Positions 47,461 to 62,896 of a DNA stretch of 64,000 nucleotides are shown here, one piece after another. Every line of letters starts with the position of its first letter. The stretch's first letter is position 1. The stretch covers positions 1-64,000 of the forward strand of contig JBMOQX010000038.1 of NCBI GenBank assembly GCA_049322755.1, read 5' to 3'. This DNA comes from DATIUV01 sp049322755. GTDB taxonomy: Bacteria > Pseudomonadota > Gammaproteobacteria > Burkholderiales > UBA6910. Made by a program: the position numbers and the translations under genes. The notes under the pieces are model-generated. The model searched no databases. It was not told where the DNA came from and saw only the letters and a list, made by a program, of their open reading frames with translations.

Positions 47461-48051
47461 CTAGTTCGCGGCCAGCTTAATTAAGACGGCCTCGATCCCG
47501 TTTTGTTTCAGCTGCGACTGCACCCGGTTCGCCTCCTCCACGCTTCGGAACGGGCCGGCGCGGACCCGATGCCAGGTCCCGCGGTCCGGAATCGCGGCGG
47601 TCTGCACGCTGGCCACCACGCCCAGCAGCGCGAGCTTGGCCTTGAGATTGTCGGCGTCGGCGCCGTTCTGGAACGCGCCGGCCTGGACGTAGAGCACCAC
47701 CTTGCCGGGCTGCTCTTCGGCCTTTTTGATCTCCTGCGGCGTGGTGACCGGCTCTTCCTTGCCGGGCAGGATCTTGTAGAACTCGAAGCGCGGCTTGGCA
47801 TCGGCCTTCGCGGCCGGCTTGGGAGGGGGCGCGTCCTGGGGCAGACCCTGGACCGCCGGTGCGGCGGGCGGCGCCTCCGGCTTTGCTGCGCGCTCGGGCG
47901 GCACGAACGGGCTCGGCCCGCGGTTCAGGTACCACGCCACCACCAGCGCGATCCCCAGGCCGATGACGAGACCGACGACGATGCCCACCAGCAGCGAGCC
48001 GCCCCGGGCGTCCCGGGAGCGGCTGCGCGTGTTCTTGTAATCGCGGCTCAC
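47461..48051 (-). CDS. ftsN: SPOR-domain protein, FtsN-like
   Basis: Probably a cell-division protein that binds denuded septal peptidoglycan. The 196-residue product (GTG start at 48051, just after the argS stop) has a basic cytoplasmic tail, one membrane helix (LLVGIVVGLVIGLGIALVVAWYLN), a proline/alanine-rich periplasmic linker, and a C-terminal SPOR domain (VLYVQAGAFQNGADADNLKAKL ... WHRVRAGPFRSVEEANRVQSQLKQNG). It lies between argS and dsbA, the usual betaproteobacterial place for ftsN. The function beyond SPOR binding is inferred. Confidence 0.85.
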   Translation of the reverse strand: MSRDYKNTRSRSRDARGGSLLVGIVVGLVIGLGIALVVAWYLNRGPSPFVPPERAAKPEAPPAAPAVQGLPQDAPPPKPAAKADAKPRFEFYKILPGKEEPVTTPQEIKKAEEQPGKVVLYVQAGAFQNGADADNLKAKLALLGVVASVQTAAIPDRGTWHRVRAGPFRSVEEANRVQSQLKQNGIEAVLIKLAAN

Positions 48052-48061
48052 GGCAGCTTCG

Positions 48062-49807
48062 TCACATCTTCTCGGGCGCGCCCACGCCCAGCAACGCGAG
48101 CCCGTTGGCAATCACCTGACGCACGGCGCTCACCAGGGCGAGGCGCGCGAGGCGCACGGCCTCCTCGGGCACCAGGAACTGGGTGGCGTTGTAATAGCTG
48201 TGGAACTCGCCGGCCAGCTCGCGCAGGTAGGCGGCGACCGCGTGGGGCGCCAGGTCGGCGGCCGCGGATTCGACCAGCGCCGGATAGTCCATCAGGCGCG
48301 CAACCAGCGTCAGCTCGTGATCGGTGCCGAGCGGCGACACGTCGGCCGCCTCCAGGGCAGCCGGGTCGCCGCCCCACTGCTCCAGCACGCTGCAGACCCG
48401 CGCGTGGGCGTACTGTACGTAATAAACGGGATTCTCCTGGCTCCGTGACTTGGCCAGGTCCAGGTCGAAATCCAGGTGCTGGTCGCTCTTGCGCATCACA
48501 TAGAAGAAGCGCGCGGCGTCGTTGCCCACCTCGTTGCGTAGCTCGCGCAGGGTGACGAACTCGCCGGCGCGCGTCGACATCGACACCTTCTTGCCTTCGC
48601 GGTACAGGATGGCGAACTGCACCAGCGCCACCCGCAGACGCTCGGCATCCAGCCCGCACGCCGCCAGCGCCCCCTTCACCCGCGGCACATAGCCGTGGTG
48701 ATCGGCGCCCCAGATGTTCACCGCGCGGTCGAACCCGCGCTCGAACTTGTTCAGGTGATAGGCGATGTCGGCGGCGAAGTAGGTGAACGCCCCGTTCTCC
48801 CGCTGTACCACGCGATCCTTCTCGTCGCCGAAACGCCTCGACTGGAACCAGCGCGCGCCGTCCTGCACATAAAGGTAGCCGTTCTTCTCCAGCAGCGCGA
48901 GAGCCCGCTCCACCGCTCCGGAGGTGTAGAGCGAGCGCTCGGAAAACCAGTTGTCGTACTCGACGCCGAACTCCAGCAGGTCGTTGCGGATGTCGCCTAG
49001 CTGCTCGGTCAGCGCCAGTTCGTGGACGTAGTCCCAGTCGGCGCCAAGGATGCGCTTGGCGTTGACCACCAGCGCGTCCAGGTGGCCCTCAGGATCTTCC
49101 TCCGCTGCGGGCACCCCGTGGTGGAGCGTGTCCACGTCGCGGGCGTAGCGTTTCCCGTGGGCGTCGAACATCTCGCGCGCCATGGTGCGCACGTAGTCGC
49201 CGCGATAGGCGTTGGGCGGGAACGTCACCGCGACTTCGCACATTTCGAGATAACGCAGCCACGTCGACAGCGCCAGGATGTCCATCTGCCGCCCGGCGTC
49301 GTTGACGTAGTACTCGCGGCAGACGTCGTAGCCGGCGGCCGCCAGGATCGACGCGACGCACGCGCCGTATGCCGCGCCGCGGCCGTGACCGACGTGCAGC
49401 GGCCCGGTGGGGTTGGCGGAGACGTACTCTACCTGGACCCGGGTGCCGGCCCCGGCGCTGCCGTGACCGTACGCCGAGCCTGCCGCCAGCACCCGCGGCA
49501 CCACTGCCTGTTTGGCGGAGAGCTTGAGGAAGAAGTTGACGAAACCGCCGCCGGCCACTTCGATCCGCTCCACCATGGGCGAAGCCGGCATGGCGCCGGC
49601 CAGCGTCCGGGCCAGCTCGCGCGGATTGCGCTTGAGCGCCTTGGCAAGCTGCATGGCGACGCTGCTGGAGTAATCGCCGAGCTGCGCGTGCTTGGGGCGC
49701 TGGAGCTCGATCGGCGGGGCGGCATCGCCCAGCTGGACGTCGTGCAGCGCCTGGCGCAGCAGTTCGGCGAGATGGGACCGGAAATCAGGTAGCGCGGGAG
49801 ATGCCAT
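48062..49807 (-). CDS. argS: Arginyl-tRNA synthetase
   Basis: Charges tRNA-Arg with arginine. From the ATG at 49807 the product is 581 residues, beginning MASPALPDFRSHLAELLRQAL (the N-terminal Add-1 domain). It has the HIGH-type motif SANPTGPLHVGHGRG, the WGADHHGYVPRVK segment, the KMSK-region equivalent GKKVSMSTRAGEFVTL, and the C-terminal anticodon-binding domain. The frame is open further upstream, but into priA. It lies 86 bases after priA and 10 before the SPOR gene. Confidence 0.96.
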   Translation of the reverse strand: MASPALPDFRSHLAELLRQALHDVQLGDAAPPIELQRPKHAQLGDYSSSVAMQLAKALKRNPRELARTLAGAMPASPMVERIEVAGGGFVNFFLKLSAKQAVVPRVLAAGSAYGHGSAGAGTRVQVEYVSANPTGPLHVGHGRGAAYGACVASILAAAGYDVCREYYVNDAGRQMDILALSTWLRYLEMCEVAVTFPPNAYRGDYVRTMAREMFDAHGKRYARDVDTLHHGVPAAEEDPEGHLDALVVNAKRILGADWDYVHELALTEQLGDIRNDLLEFGVEYDNWFSERSLYTSGAVERALALLEKNGYLYVQDGARWFQSRRFGDEKDRVVQRENGAFTYFAADIAYHLNKFERGFDRAVNIWGADHHGYVPRVKGALAACGLDAERLRVALVQFAILYREGKKVSMSTRAGEFVTLRELRNEVGNDAARFFYVMRKSDQHLDFDLDLAKSRSQENPVYYVQYAHARVCSVLEQWGGDPAALEAADVSPLGTDHELTLVARLMDYPALVESAAADLAPHAVAAYLRELAGEFHSYYNATQFLVPEEAVRLARLALVSAVRQVIANGLALLGVGAPEKM

Positions 49808-49893
49808 CGCAGCGGTGGAAAAAGCGCAAATTATAGTCGCAGGGAGCCTCCGGCGAAACCGGGCTGCGGCGCCATCTGCTTTCTTGCGCCGGT

Positions 49894-52074
49894 TCAAAAC
49901 TCCGCCGGATCGACGTCCAGCGACCAGCGCACGCGTTTGGCGGCGATCTCGGCGAGCTGCGGATGCCACGCGGCGAGAAAACTCTGAAGCCACGTGCGGC
50001 GGGCCGACTGAACCAGCAGCTGGGCGCGGGCCTTGCCTTCGCGCTTCGGCATTGCCGCCGGCACCGGATCATAGAGGGTGACGCGCTCGGCAACGCCGGC
50101 GCCGGCCCGCGCCGATGTCGCCAGGAAAGCGAGACAGGTTTCCATCGCCGGCGCCTCGGCGCGCAGCAGCGCCTGATGCACGAATGGCGGAAACCCGGCG
50201 GTGCGCCGCTCCGCCAGGACGATTTCTGCGAAGCCGTCGTAGCTCTGGCGCGCCAGGGCGTGGAACAGCGGATGGTGGGGAAAGCGGGTCTGCACCAGCA
50301 CCTCGCCGGGTGTGTCGGCGCGGCCGGCGCGACCGGCCACCTGCATCAGCTGCGCAAATAGCCGCTCGGAGGCGCGGAAGTCGGCGCTGAACAGGGCGCC
50401 GTCGGGATCGACGACGCCCACCAGCGTCACGCCGGGGAAATCGTGGCCCTTGGCCAGCATTTGGGTGCCGAGCAGCAGATCGACGTCCTGCCGGTGGATG
50501 GCCTCACGCATGCTCGCCCACGCGCCGCGGGCGCGCGCGGTGTCACTGTCGACCCGCAGCACGCGAGCGTGTGGGAACATCGCACGCAGCACGCCTTCGA
50601 GCTTCTGAGTGCCGTGCCCGAGCGGCCGCAGGTCCTGGTTGCCGCAACCGGGACACGCGGCGGGAACCGGCTGCGCAGAGCCGCAGTGATGGCAGCGCAG
50701 ACGGCGTTCGACGGCGTGCAGCACGCGCTTGGTGGTGCAGCGCGGGCAGTCGGACGTCCAGCCGCAGGCGAAGCAGGCCAGTACCGGGGCGTAGCCGCGG
50801 CGGTTCAGGAACACCAGGCTCTGCTCGCCGCGCTCGAGGCGCGCGGCGAGCGCCGCGCGCAGCGAATCGGAAATCAGCGTCGTACCCGGCAGCGGGCGCA
50901 TGTCGACCACCCGCACGCTGGGCAGCGTCCCCGCGCCGAGCGCGCGGCGCGGCAGCGGCAAGCGCCGGTAGCGGCCCTGGCGGGCGTTGACCCAGGTCTC
51001 CAGCGAGGGCGTTGCCGACCCCAGCACCACCGGCACGCCGGCTCGGCGCGCGCGAAACACCGCCAGATCGCGGGCCGAGTAGCGCAGCCCGTCCTGCTGC
51101 TTGAATGATTCGTCATGCTCTTCGTCCACGATCACCAGGCCGAGGCGTGGCATCGGCGTGAACACGGAAAGGCGCGTGCCGAGCACGATGTCGGCCTCGC
51201 CGCGCAGCGACCGCAGCCAGTTGCGCTCGCGCTCGGCTTCGCCGAGGCCGCTGTGCAGCGTTACCAGTCGCGCGCCGGGGAAGCGGGCCCGGACCCGCTC
51301 TTCCAGCTGGGGCGTGAGATTGATTTCGGGCACCAGCATCAGCGCCTGTCGTCCGGCGGCCGCGGTATGGTCGATGAGCCGCAGGTAGACTTCGGTCTTG
51401 CCGCTGCCGGTCACGCCGTGCAGCAGCCAGACGCCGAAGCGGCCGGTCTCCGCGGCGATCGTCTCGTATGCGCGTTGCTGCTCGTCGTTCAGCGCTGGTG
51501 CGTGGATCGCAGCGGGAGGCCAACGCGCTTGCGCAGGCGCCGGTTCCTCGATGACGAACCCCTGAGCCACCAGCGCCCTGATCGCGGCGGGTGCCCGCTC
51601 GGACAAGCCGCGCAGCGCGGACACGTCCAACGGGCCGTTGGCCAGGGCTTCGACGATGCGGCGCCGGACACGCTGCCGCGGGGGAATCGTTTCCTGGCCC
51701 GCCCGACCTGCCGGCGTCAGGCGGTAATGCCAGTGCTCGGTGCGGCGCAGCGGCCGCGCCTGGCGCAGCGCCGCGGGGACCGCAGCCGCCACCACCAGAC
51801 CAATGGGCTGGTGATAGTACGTGTGGCAGAAACGGATCAGTTCCAGCACGTCATCGGGGACGGTGATTTCCGCGTCCAGCAACGCGGCGACCGGCTTCAG
51901 GCGCTCCTGGGCCACGGCCGGCGCGGACGCCATTTCCAGCACGAATCCGACCATCGACTTGCGCCCGAACGGAACCTTGACCCGGGCCCCCACGCGCACC
52001 GGCATCTCTGCCGGCACCCGGTAGTCGAACAGGTGATCGAGCGGCACGTCGAGCGCGATCCGGGCGATCCTCAT
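49894..52074 (-). CDS. priA: Primosomal replication protein N' (PriA helicase)
   Basis: 3'-5' DNA helicase that restarts stalled replication forks by loading the primosome. From the ATG at 52074 the product is 726 residues, beginning MRIARIALDVPLDHLFDYRVP (3'-DNA-binding domain). Walker A is HGVTGSGKTEVYLRL, Walker B is DEEHDESFKQ, and the zinc-binding module runs CFACGWTSDCPRC ... CHHCG ... CPGCG. Helicase motif V-VI lies around LLGTQMLAKGHDFPGV and QVAGRAGR. It stands between hemE and argS. Confidence 0.95.
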   Translation of the reverse strand: MRIARIALDVPLDHLFDYRVPAEMPVRVGARVKVPFGRKSMVGFVLEMASAPAVAQERLKPVAALLDAEITVPDDVLELIRFCHTYYHQPIGLVVAAAVPAALRQARPLRRTEHWHYRLTPAGRAGQETIPPRQRVRRRIVEALANGPLDVSALRGLSERAPAAIRALVAQGFVIEEPAPAQARWPPAAIHAPALNDEQQRAYETIAAETGRFGVWLLHGVTGSGKTEVYLRLIDHTAAAGRQALMLVPEINLTPQLEERVRARFPGARLVTLHSGLGEAERERNWLRSLRGEADIVLGTRLSVFTPMPRLGLVIVDEEHDESFKQQDGLRYSARDLAVFRARRAGVPVVLGSATPSLETWVNARQGRYRRLPLPRRALGAGTLPSVRVVDMRPLPGTTLISDSLRAALAARLERGEQSLVFLNRRGYAPVLACFACGWTSDCPRCTTKRVLHAVERRLRCHHCGSAQPVPAACPGCGNQDLRPLGHGTQKLEGVLRAMFPHARVLRVDSDTARARGAWASMREAIHRQDVDLLLGTQMLAKGHDFPGVTLVGVVDPDGALFSADFRASERLFAQLMQVAGRAGRADTPGEVLVQTRFPHHPLFHALARQSYDGFAEIVLAERRTAGFPPFVHQALLRAEAPAMETCLAFLATSARAGAGVAERVTLYDPVPAAMPKREGKARAQLLVQSARRTWLQSFLAAWHPQLAEIAAKRVRWSLDVDPAEF

Positions 52075-52364
52075 CGATGCGATCAAGGGCCGAGGCTGGC
52101 GAAGATCCCACTCGGCGACCGTGCGGGCAACCTGTGGACAGATCTGTGAATAGTTTTGCTGCTTTGCACCACGCCTCCTGGACCAGCACCGCAGCCGCCA
52201 CGACGCTGCAAATATAAACATTCTTGGAACAATAGGTTAGTTCGCATTAGGCGTTGCGTGGAGGGCGTTCCGCAGAGGCGATATGCAGAAATCGGGCGTG
52301 TTAACAACTCCTTCCATGGAGTCGCTGCGCTGCACGCTGGCCGACCCCTCGCCGGGGCAGCCGG

Positions 52365-53426
52365 CTAGTGAAACGCCGGGCTGAGTTCGTGTACCGCGTC
52401 CACCAGCGCGGCGACGTTTTCGGGCGGCGTGTGCTGGGAAACGCCGTGTCCCAGGTTGAAAACATGGCCTGCGCCCGCGCCGTAGCTCTGGAGGACCTTG
52501 GCGGCTTCGGCCTTGATCGTCTCCGGCGAGCTCATCAGCACCATTGGGTCGAGGTTGCCCTGCAGCGCGACGCGGTCCCCCACCCGCCGGCGCGCGGCGC
52601 CGATGTCCACGGCCCAGTCCACGCCGAGAGCGTCGCAGCCGATCTCGGCGAGGCTCTCGAGCCAGAGCCCCCCGCCCTTGGTGAACACGATCGACGGCAC
52701 CCGCCGCCCGTCGCACTCCCGCGTCAGTTCGCTCACCACGCGTTGCAGGTAAGGCAGCGAGAACTCGTGAAACGCCGCGTGGGAGAGCATTCCGCCCCAG
52801 GTGTCGAACACCATCACCGCCTGCGCCCCATGCGCGATCTGGGCGTTCAGGTAAGCGCTCACCGCGGCGGCGTTCTTCTCCAGGATCTGGTGCAGCAGGT
52901 CGGGGCGGCGATACAGCATGGTTCGGGTGTGCCTGAAATCGTCGCTGCCGCCGCCCTCGATCATGTAGCAGGCGAGCGTGAACGGGCTGCCCGAGAATCC
53001 GATCAGCGGCACTTCGCCGTCGAGGGCCTTGCGGATCTGCGCGACCGCCTGCAGCACGTACACGAGGTGATCCTCGGGATCCGGAACCGTGAGGTCCCGC
53101 ACTTCCCACTCGTCGCGCAGCGGGCGCTCCAGTTTCGGCCCTTCACCTTCGGCGAAATACAGTCCCAGCCCCATCGCATCGGGAATGGTGAGGATGTCGG
53201 AGAACAGGATCGCCGCGTCCAGCGGAAACCGTGCCAGCGGCTGGAGCGTCACCTCGGTGGCGAGGTCGGGGTTCTTGCACAACGACAGAAAGCTTCCTGC
53301 CCGCGACCGCGTCTGGTTGTACTCCGGGAGATAACGGCCCGCCTGGCGCATGATCCAGATCGGCGTGTAGGGCGTGGGCTGCCGCAGCAGCGCCCGCAGG
53401 AAAGTGTCGTTCTTGAGATTGGACAT
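52365..53426 (-). CDS. hemE: Uroporphyrinogen decarboxylase
   Basis: Decarboxylates uroporphyrinogen III to coproporphyrinogen III in heme synthesis. From the ATG at 53426 the product is 353 residues, beginning [36 protein letters not shown], which includes the substrate-binding [10 protein letters not shown]. The aspartate segment [13 protein letters not shown] and the C-terminal [24 protein letters not shown] are also present. The 290 bases between it and priA hold the priA promoter region and no gene. Confidence 0.96.
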   Translation of the reverse strand: MSNLKNDTFLRALLRQPTPYTPIWIMRQAGRYLPEYNQTRSRAGSFLSLCKNPDLATEVTLQPLARFPLDAAILFSDILTIPDAMGLGLYFAEGEGPKLERPLRDEWEVRDLTVPDPEDHLVYVLQAVAQIRKALDGEVPLIGFSGSPFTLACYMIEGGGSDDFRHTRTMLYRRPDLLHQILEKNAAAVSAYLNAQIAHGAQAVMVFDTWGGMLSHAAFHEFSLPYLQRVVSELTRECDGRRVPSIVFTKGGGLWLESLAEIGCDALGVDWAVDIGAARRRVGDRVALQGNLDPMVLMSSPETIKAEAAKVLQSYGAGAGHVFNLGHGVSQHTPPENVAALVDAVHELSPAFH

Positions 53427-53490
53427 GGAAGGCCATTGAAAGATGACGGTGCCGCTCGCTACGGTTGCTCGCCGAGCTCTGCATGCCGCA

Positions 53491-53511
53491 CCGGCTGCGC
53501 CCCGCAGCCGG
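53491..53511. terminator. Hairpin between gltD and hemE
   Basis: CCGGCTGCG and CGCAGCCGG form a perfect 9-bp stem with a 3-base loop, about 70 bases beyond the gltD stop. No T-run follows on the minus strand, so it is at best a weak terminator. Confidence 0.35.
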
Positions 53512-53582
53512 GCGTTCTTGTGATGCTGCTCAGCCACCGCCCGGCGCCGGGCCACGTCCCGCCGGCGCGGGTGCGCCGGATC

Positions 53583-55055
53583 CTATCGCGGCAGGTCCGA
53601 CGAGCCCATCAGGAACTCATCCACGGAGCGCGCGCATTGACGGCCTTCGCGGATCGCCCAAACTACCAGCGACTGGCCGCGCCGCATGTCGCCGGCGGCG
53701 AACACCTTGTTGACCGACGTCGCGTAAGAGCCGGCGCCGTCGGTCGGCGCCTTGGCGTTGCCGCGCGCGTCGCGCTCCACCGCGAACGCTTCCAGCACCC
53801 TTTGCACCGGGCTGACGAAGCCCATGGCCAGCAGCACCAGATCGGCGGGCATCTCGAACTCCGAGCCCGGGATCTCGACCATCTTCATCTGCCCGGTGAT
53901 GGGATCCTTCTCCCACTTGAGCCGCACCGCCACCAGCGCCTTCACTTTGCCGTTTTCACCGATGAAGCGCTTGGTGGCCACCGCCCAGTCGCGCTCGCAG
54001 CCCTCTTCGTGGGACGACGAGGTGCGCAGGCGTTGGGGCCAGTACGGCCAGACCGGATTGCGGTCGACATCGGGCGGCATCGGCAGGAGCTCGAACTGGG
54101 TTACCGACTTGGCGCCATGCCGGTTGGACGTGCCCACGCAGTCGGAGCCGGTATCGCCGCCGCCAATCACCACCACGTGCTTGCCGGTGGCCCACAGGTC
54201 CGGCACGTCCCGATCGCCCGCGACCCGGCGGTTCTGCAGCGGGAGGAAGTCCATCGCGAACTCGATGCCCTCGAGCTCCCGCCCGGGAATCGGCAGATCG
54301 CGGGGCTGCTCGGCGCCGCCGGCGAGTACCACGGCGTCGAACTGCCGGATTAGCTCCTGGGGCTCCACCACCGTCGCGCCGCCGGGCTTCTGGCCGTCCC
54401 GAGGCCCGATGTAGTGGCCGGGACGGAACTCGACGCCCTCGGCTTGCATCTGCGCGATGCGACGGTCGATGAGCTGCTTTTCCATCTTGAAATCGGGAAT
54501 GCCGTAACGCAGCAGCCCGCCGATGCGGTCGTTCTTCTCAAACACCACCACGTCGTGGCCGACGCGCGCCAGCTGCTGCGCGCACGCCAGGCCCGCCGGC
54601 CCCGACCCCACCACCGCGACCCGCTTGCCGGTCTTGTGCGCCGGCGGTTGCGGGACCACCCAGCCTTCGGTCCACGCCTTGTCCGCGATCGCGCGCTCGA
54701 TCGACTTGATGCCCACCGGGTCGTTGTTGATCCGCAGCGTGCAGGCCTCCTCGCACGGCGCCGGGCAGATGCGCCCGGTGAACTCCGGGAAGTTGTTGGT
54801 GGAATGCAGCGTGTCGATGGCTTCGCGCCAGCGCTGCTTGAACACCAGGTCGTTCCAGTCGGGAATGATGTTGTTGACCGGGCAGCCCTGCATGCAAAAC
54901 GGAATGCCGCAATCCATGCATCGGGCGCCCTGGACGGCAGCCTCCTCGTCGCTCAGGTGACCGACGAACTCGCGGTAATGGTGAACCCGCTCCTGCGGCG
55001 GCTCGGCCGCCTCGCTCAGGCGCTGGAACTCCAGGAAACCGGTAACTTTCCCCAT
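53583..55055 (-). CDS. gltD: Glutamate synthase (NADPH) small subunit
   Basis: Supplies electrons from NADPH to the large subunit for glutamate synthesis. The 490-residue product has the N-terminal iron-sulfur region with [17 protein letters not shown] and [11 protein letters not shown], an FAD-binding [17 protein letters not shown], an NADPH-binding [21 protein letters not shown], and the C-terminal [21 protein letters not shown]. It follows gltB by 84 bases and forms the alpha/beta protomer with it. Confidence 0.96.
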   Translation of the reverse strand: MGKVTGFLEFQRLSEAAEPPQERVHHYREFVGHLSDEEAAVQGARCMDCGIPFCMQGCPVNNIIPDWNDLVFKQRWREAIDTLHSTNNFPEFTGRICPAPCEEACTLRINNDPVGIKSIERAIADKAWTEGWVVPQPPAHKTGKRVAVVGSGPAGLACAQQLARVGHDVVVFEKNDRIGGLLRYGIPDFKMEKQLIDRRIAQMQAEGVEFRPGHYIGPRDGQKPGGATVVEPQELIRQFDAVVLAGGAEQPRDLPIPGRELEGIEFAMDFLPLQNRRVAGDRDVPDLWATGKHVVVIGGGDTGSDCVGTSNRHGAKSVTQFELLPMPPDVDRNPVWPYWPQRLRTSSSHEEGCERDWAVATKRFIGENGKVKALVAVRLKWEKDPITGQMKMVEIPGSEFEMPADLVLLAMGFVSPVQRVLEAFAVERDARGNAKAPTDGAGSYATSVNKVFAAGDMRRGQSLVVWAIREGRQCARSVDEFLMGSSDLPR

Positions 55056-55139
55056 GACTTTCGCTTTCTGCTCAGGGTTCTGCTTCGACTCTCCGCCCGG
55101 GCGCGCTCGCGCCCCGGCGGGCTGCTCTGTCTGCCCGCC

Positions 55140-59792
<4,653 letters not shown>

Positions 59793-60047
59793 GTCGTACC
59801 TCTATGTATCGGTGCCGTCGGGACGGGGAACAGCCGCAAATTCAGCCACTTGATAGGTAGCCGGGGGCCCCGGGGGCGCCTGTTTCGCGCGCTTTGTGCG
59901 TGGATCCCCGACGAGCGTCCGGGACCGTCCAAATTTCAGGCGCAAGCGATGTATGGTAACCCGTAGGCCCCTGTTCCTCAACCGTTTATGCAACGCACAA
60001 CCGGGCACGGAACCGACTCCTGCAGGGGGGTCCGCGTCAGGTGCCGC

Positions 60048-61175
60048 TCAGGGGGAAGACTCTTCCACGGCGAACAGCCGGCGATGTTCGCGGATCGCGA
60101 AGCGGTCAGTCATGCCGGCGATATAGTCCGCCACCGTTCGGTGCCGCTCGTGGCGTGCCTTGTCCTGGAACTGGGGCGGGAGGAGGCGGGGATCGGCGGC
60201 GAACGCCGTGAACAGGTCGCGGATGATGCGCTGCGCCTTGTTGGTCATGCGCGCGACCTGGTAGTGCTGATAGAGGTTGGCGCGCAGGAACCGCTTCAGT
60301 TCCCTCTGCAGTTCCGCCATCTCCGGACTGAATCCCACCATGGCAGGAGCTGTTCGGACATCGTCAACGCTCCCCGGACCGTGCCGGCGGATGCTGGCTC
60401 GGGTCTGCTCGGTGAGATCGACGACCAGCGTATTGATCATGCGCCGGACCGTTTCGTGCACGGTTCGCCGCTCGTTCAATCCGGGATGTCGAAGGCTCAC
60501 CTCGTCATGGTGGGTCGCGAACACCTGCACCTCGCGCAACTGCTCCACGGTGATCAGTCCCGAGCGCAGCCCGTCATCCACATCGTGGTTGTTGTAAGCG
60601 ATCTCGTCGGCCAGATTGGCGAGCTGCGCCTCCAGTGTCGGCTGGCGCCGGTCCAGGAACCGCTGGCCGATCTCGCCCAGCTCGCGGGCGTTTTGCGGCG
60701 AGCAGTGCTTGAGGATGCCCTCGCGCGTCTCGTAGCAGAGGTTCAGCCCGTCGAACTCCGCGTAGCGCTCCTCCAGAAGGTCCACCACGCGCAGCGACTG
60801 CAGGTTGTGCTCGAACCCACCGTGCTCCTGCATTGCCGCGTTGAGCGCCTCCTGGCCGGCATGCCCGAATGGGGTGTGGCCGAGGTCGTGGGCCAGCGAA
60901 ACTGCCTCCACGAGGTCTTCGTTGAGCCCGAGATTGCGCGCCACGGACCTTCCGATCTGCGCCACCTCCAGCGTGTGGGTCAACCGCGTGCGAAAAAGAT
61001 CGCCCTCATGGTTCACGAACACCTGGGTCTTGTACTCGAGCCTTCGGAACGCGGTGGAATGCACGATCCGGTCGCGATCCCGTTGGAATTCGCTGCGGCC
61101 GGCGGGCGGCGGTTCGTCGTGGCGCCGGCCGCGGGACCTCTCCGGCGAAGCGGCATAGGGAGCCAGCTCAGCCAC
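60048..61175 (-). CDS. dgt: Deoxyguanosinetriphosphate triphosphohydrolase-like protein
   Basis: HD-domain enzyme that hydrolyses dNTPs to deoxynucleosides and triphosphate; the exact substrate is not certain for this subgroup. The 375-residue product starts at a GTG ([19 protein letters not shown]) inside the end of aroB, by an 8-base overlap. It has the motifs [45 protein letters not shown], the HD pair [14 protein letters not shown], and [18 protein letters not shown]. The frame extends 45 bases upstream, but the family start matches the GTG. The 255 bases between it and gltB hold no gene. Confidence 0.92.
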   Translation of the reverse strand: MAELAPYAASPERSRGRRHDEPPPAGRSEFQRDRDRIVHSTAFRRLEYKTQVFVNHEGDLFRTRLTHTLEVAQIGRSVARNLGLNEDLVEAVSLAHDLGHTPFGHAGQEALNAAMQEHGGFEHNLQSLRVVDLLEERYAEFDGLNLCYETREGILKHCSPQNARELGEIGQRFLDRRQPTLEAQLANLADEIAYNNHDVDDGLRSGLITVEQLREVQVFATHHDEVSLRHPGLNERRTVHETVRRMINTLVVDLTEQTRASIRRHGPGSVDDVRTAPAMVGFSPEMAELQRELKRFLRANLYQHYQVARMTNKAQRIIRDLFTAFAADPRLLPPQFQDKARHERHRTVADYIAGMTDRFAIREHRRLFAVEESSP

Positions 61176-62253
61176 GGCAACAGGCGGCAAGCGTTGCCTC
61201 GATCGTTCGCGCGGGAACATCCGCCCGCAGCCGCGCCATGCCGATCGACTCCAGGACCACGAAACGGATCTTGCCCGCCTCGACCTTCTTGTCCACCGCC
61301 ATCAGCTCCAGGTATCGGTTCACCCCCAGGTCAGGCGCGCTCACCGGCAATCCGGTGCGCCGCAGCAGCGCCGTAACGCGCAGCGCGTCGGGCTTCGTCA
61401 GCAACCCGAGCCGCTCGGAGAGGTCCGCGGCGAGGGCCGTTCCTGCCGCCACCGCCTCGCCATGGAGCCAGGTGCCGTACCCCATTCCGGCTTCGATGGC
61501 GTGACCGAACGTGTGGCCCAGGTTCAGCAGGGCCCGCGCTCCGGACTCGCGCTCGTCCTCCGCCACTACCTCAGCCTTGTTGCGACAGCTGCGCACAATG
61601 GCAAACGCCAGCGCTTCGGGATCGCGGGCCAGCAGGCGGTCGATGTTGGCCTCCAGCCAGCCGAAGAACTCGGCGTCGCGGATCAGCCCGTACTTGATGA
61701 CTTCCGCCAACCCGGCCTTCAGCTCCCGTTCGGGAAGCGTATCCAGGGTGGCCGTGTCGGCGAGGACCACCAAAGGCTGGTAGAACGCGCCGATCATGTT
61801 CTTTCCCAGCGGATGGTTGATTCCCGTCTTGCCGCCCACCGAGGAATCCACCTGGGCGAGCAACGTCGTCGGCACCTGCACGAAGGGCACGCCGCGCTGA
61901 TAGGTGGCCGCCGCGAACCCCGCCAGGTCGCCGATGACGCCCCCGCCGAGGGCGATCACGGTCGTGGAACGCTCGCTCCGGCACCGCAGCAGGGCGTCGA
62001 ACATCGTGTTAAGGGTCTCCCAATTCTTGTGCTCCTCGCCGTCCGGAACCACGACGTCGATCGTGGCCACGCCTTCCCGGGCGAGTGCGCCGCGCAGGCG
62101 CGCGAGATAGAGCGGCGCAACGGTTTCGTTGGTGACGATGGCCGCCTTCGGTTGCGGCAGCCGCCCGGCGATCAGCCGGCCCTGGTCGAGCAGACCCGGC
62201 CCGACGTGGATCGGGTAGCTGCGCTCGCCCAAGTCAACGTTCAGAGTCTGCAC
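61168..62253 (-). CDS. aroB: 3-dehydroquinate synthase
   Basis: Second enzyme of the shikimate pathway; NAD- and metal-dependent. The product from the GTG at 62253 is 361 residues, beginning [22 protein letters not shown]. It contains the NAD-binding [22 protein letters not shown], the [31 protein letters not shown] active-site segment, and [26 protein letters not shown] with metal-binding histidines. The start lies inside the end of aroK (20-base overlap). It is followed by dgt with an 8-base overlap. Confidence 0.95.
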   Translation of the reverse strand: MQTLNVDLGERSYPIHVGPGLLDQGRLIAGRLPQPKAAIVTNETVAPLYLARLRGALAREGVATIDVVVPDGEEHKNWETLNTMFDALLRCRSERSTTVIALGGGVIGDLAGFAAATYQRGVPFVQVPTTLLAQVDSSVGGKTGINHPLGKNMIGAFYQPLVVLADTATLDTLPERELKAGLAEVIKYGLIRDAEFFGWLEANIDRLLARDPEALAFAIVRSCRNKAEVVAEDERESGARALLNLGHTFGHAIEAGMGYGTWLHGEAVAAGTALAADLSERLGLLTKPDALRVTALLRRTGLPVSAPDLGVNRYLELMAVDKKVEAGKIRFVVLESIGMARLRADVPARTIEATLAACCRG

Positions 62254-62803
62254 TGGATGGAGCCCGGTGATTGTCGGCAACGTCGTCACTTTGCGCCAGG
62301 TGCTTTTCGATCCGGCGCGCGAGCGCCTGAACGCTCTGGCGGCTGGTGTCGACCACGACGTCCGCCACCGCGCAATAAAGCCCGTCCCGCTCCGCCAGGA
62401 GATCGACGAGCCGCTGCTTGGGGTCCGCCGTCTGCAGCAACGGCCGATTGCGGTCATGGCGCGTGCGCGCCCAAAGGTCATCGACGTTGGCACGCAAATA
62501 CACCACCAGGCCCCGCGATTTCAGGAGTTCGCGGTTGTCCTGGCGCAGGACGGCTCCGCCCCCGGTCGCCAGCACCACATCGTCCCGCCCGGTGAGTTCC
62601 TCCAGCAACGCGGCCTCACGCGCCCGAAACCCTGCTTCGCCCTCGATATCGAAGATCACCGGGATGCCGACCCCGGTGCGCCGCTGCAGTTCCTGGTCGG
62701 CGTCGATGAACTCCAGCCCGAGATCGCGCGCCAGCACCTTCCCCACGGTGGTCTTGCCCGCCCCCATGAGGCCGACGAGAAAAATGCGGCGCGCAGACTT
62801 CAT
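62234..62803 (-). CDS. aroK: Shikimate kinase
   Basis: Phosphorylates shikimate with ATP. The 189-residue product has the P-loop [19 protein letters not shown], the shikimate-binding [13 protein letters not shown], and the [13 protein letters not shown] and [10 protein letters not shown] motifs with the lid segment [11 protein letters not shown]. It is the first gene of the aroK-aroB-dgt overlap chain and lies 93 bases after pilQ, separated by a terminator. Confidence 0.96.
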   Translation of the reverse strand: MKSARRIFLVGLMGAGKTTVGKVLARDLGLEFIDADQELQRRTGVGIPVIFDIEGEAGFRAREAALLEELTGRDDVVLATGGGAVLRQDNRELLKSRGLVVYLRANVDDLWARTRHDRNRPLLQTADPKQRLVDLLAERDGLYCAVADVVVDTSRQSVQALARRIEKHLAQSDDVADNHRAPSSADSER

Positions 62804-62849
62804 GCCCGCGATTTTAGCGAATGCGGGGCGCCAGCGCTGGCAAAGGGCG

Positions 62850-62876
62850 AAAAAAGAGCCGGGAGATCCCGGCTCT
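62850..62876 (-). terminator. Rho-independent terminator after pilQ
   Basis: Read on the minus strand, AGAGCCGGG and CCCGGCTCT (9-bp stem) with a 4-base loop are followed by TTTTTT. It lies about 20 bases beyond the pilQ stop and ahead of aroK. Confidence 0.9.
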
Positions 62877-62896
62877 GCTGGGAGTGTGCGAACCGC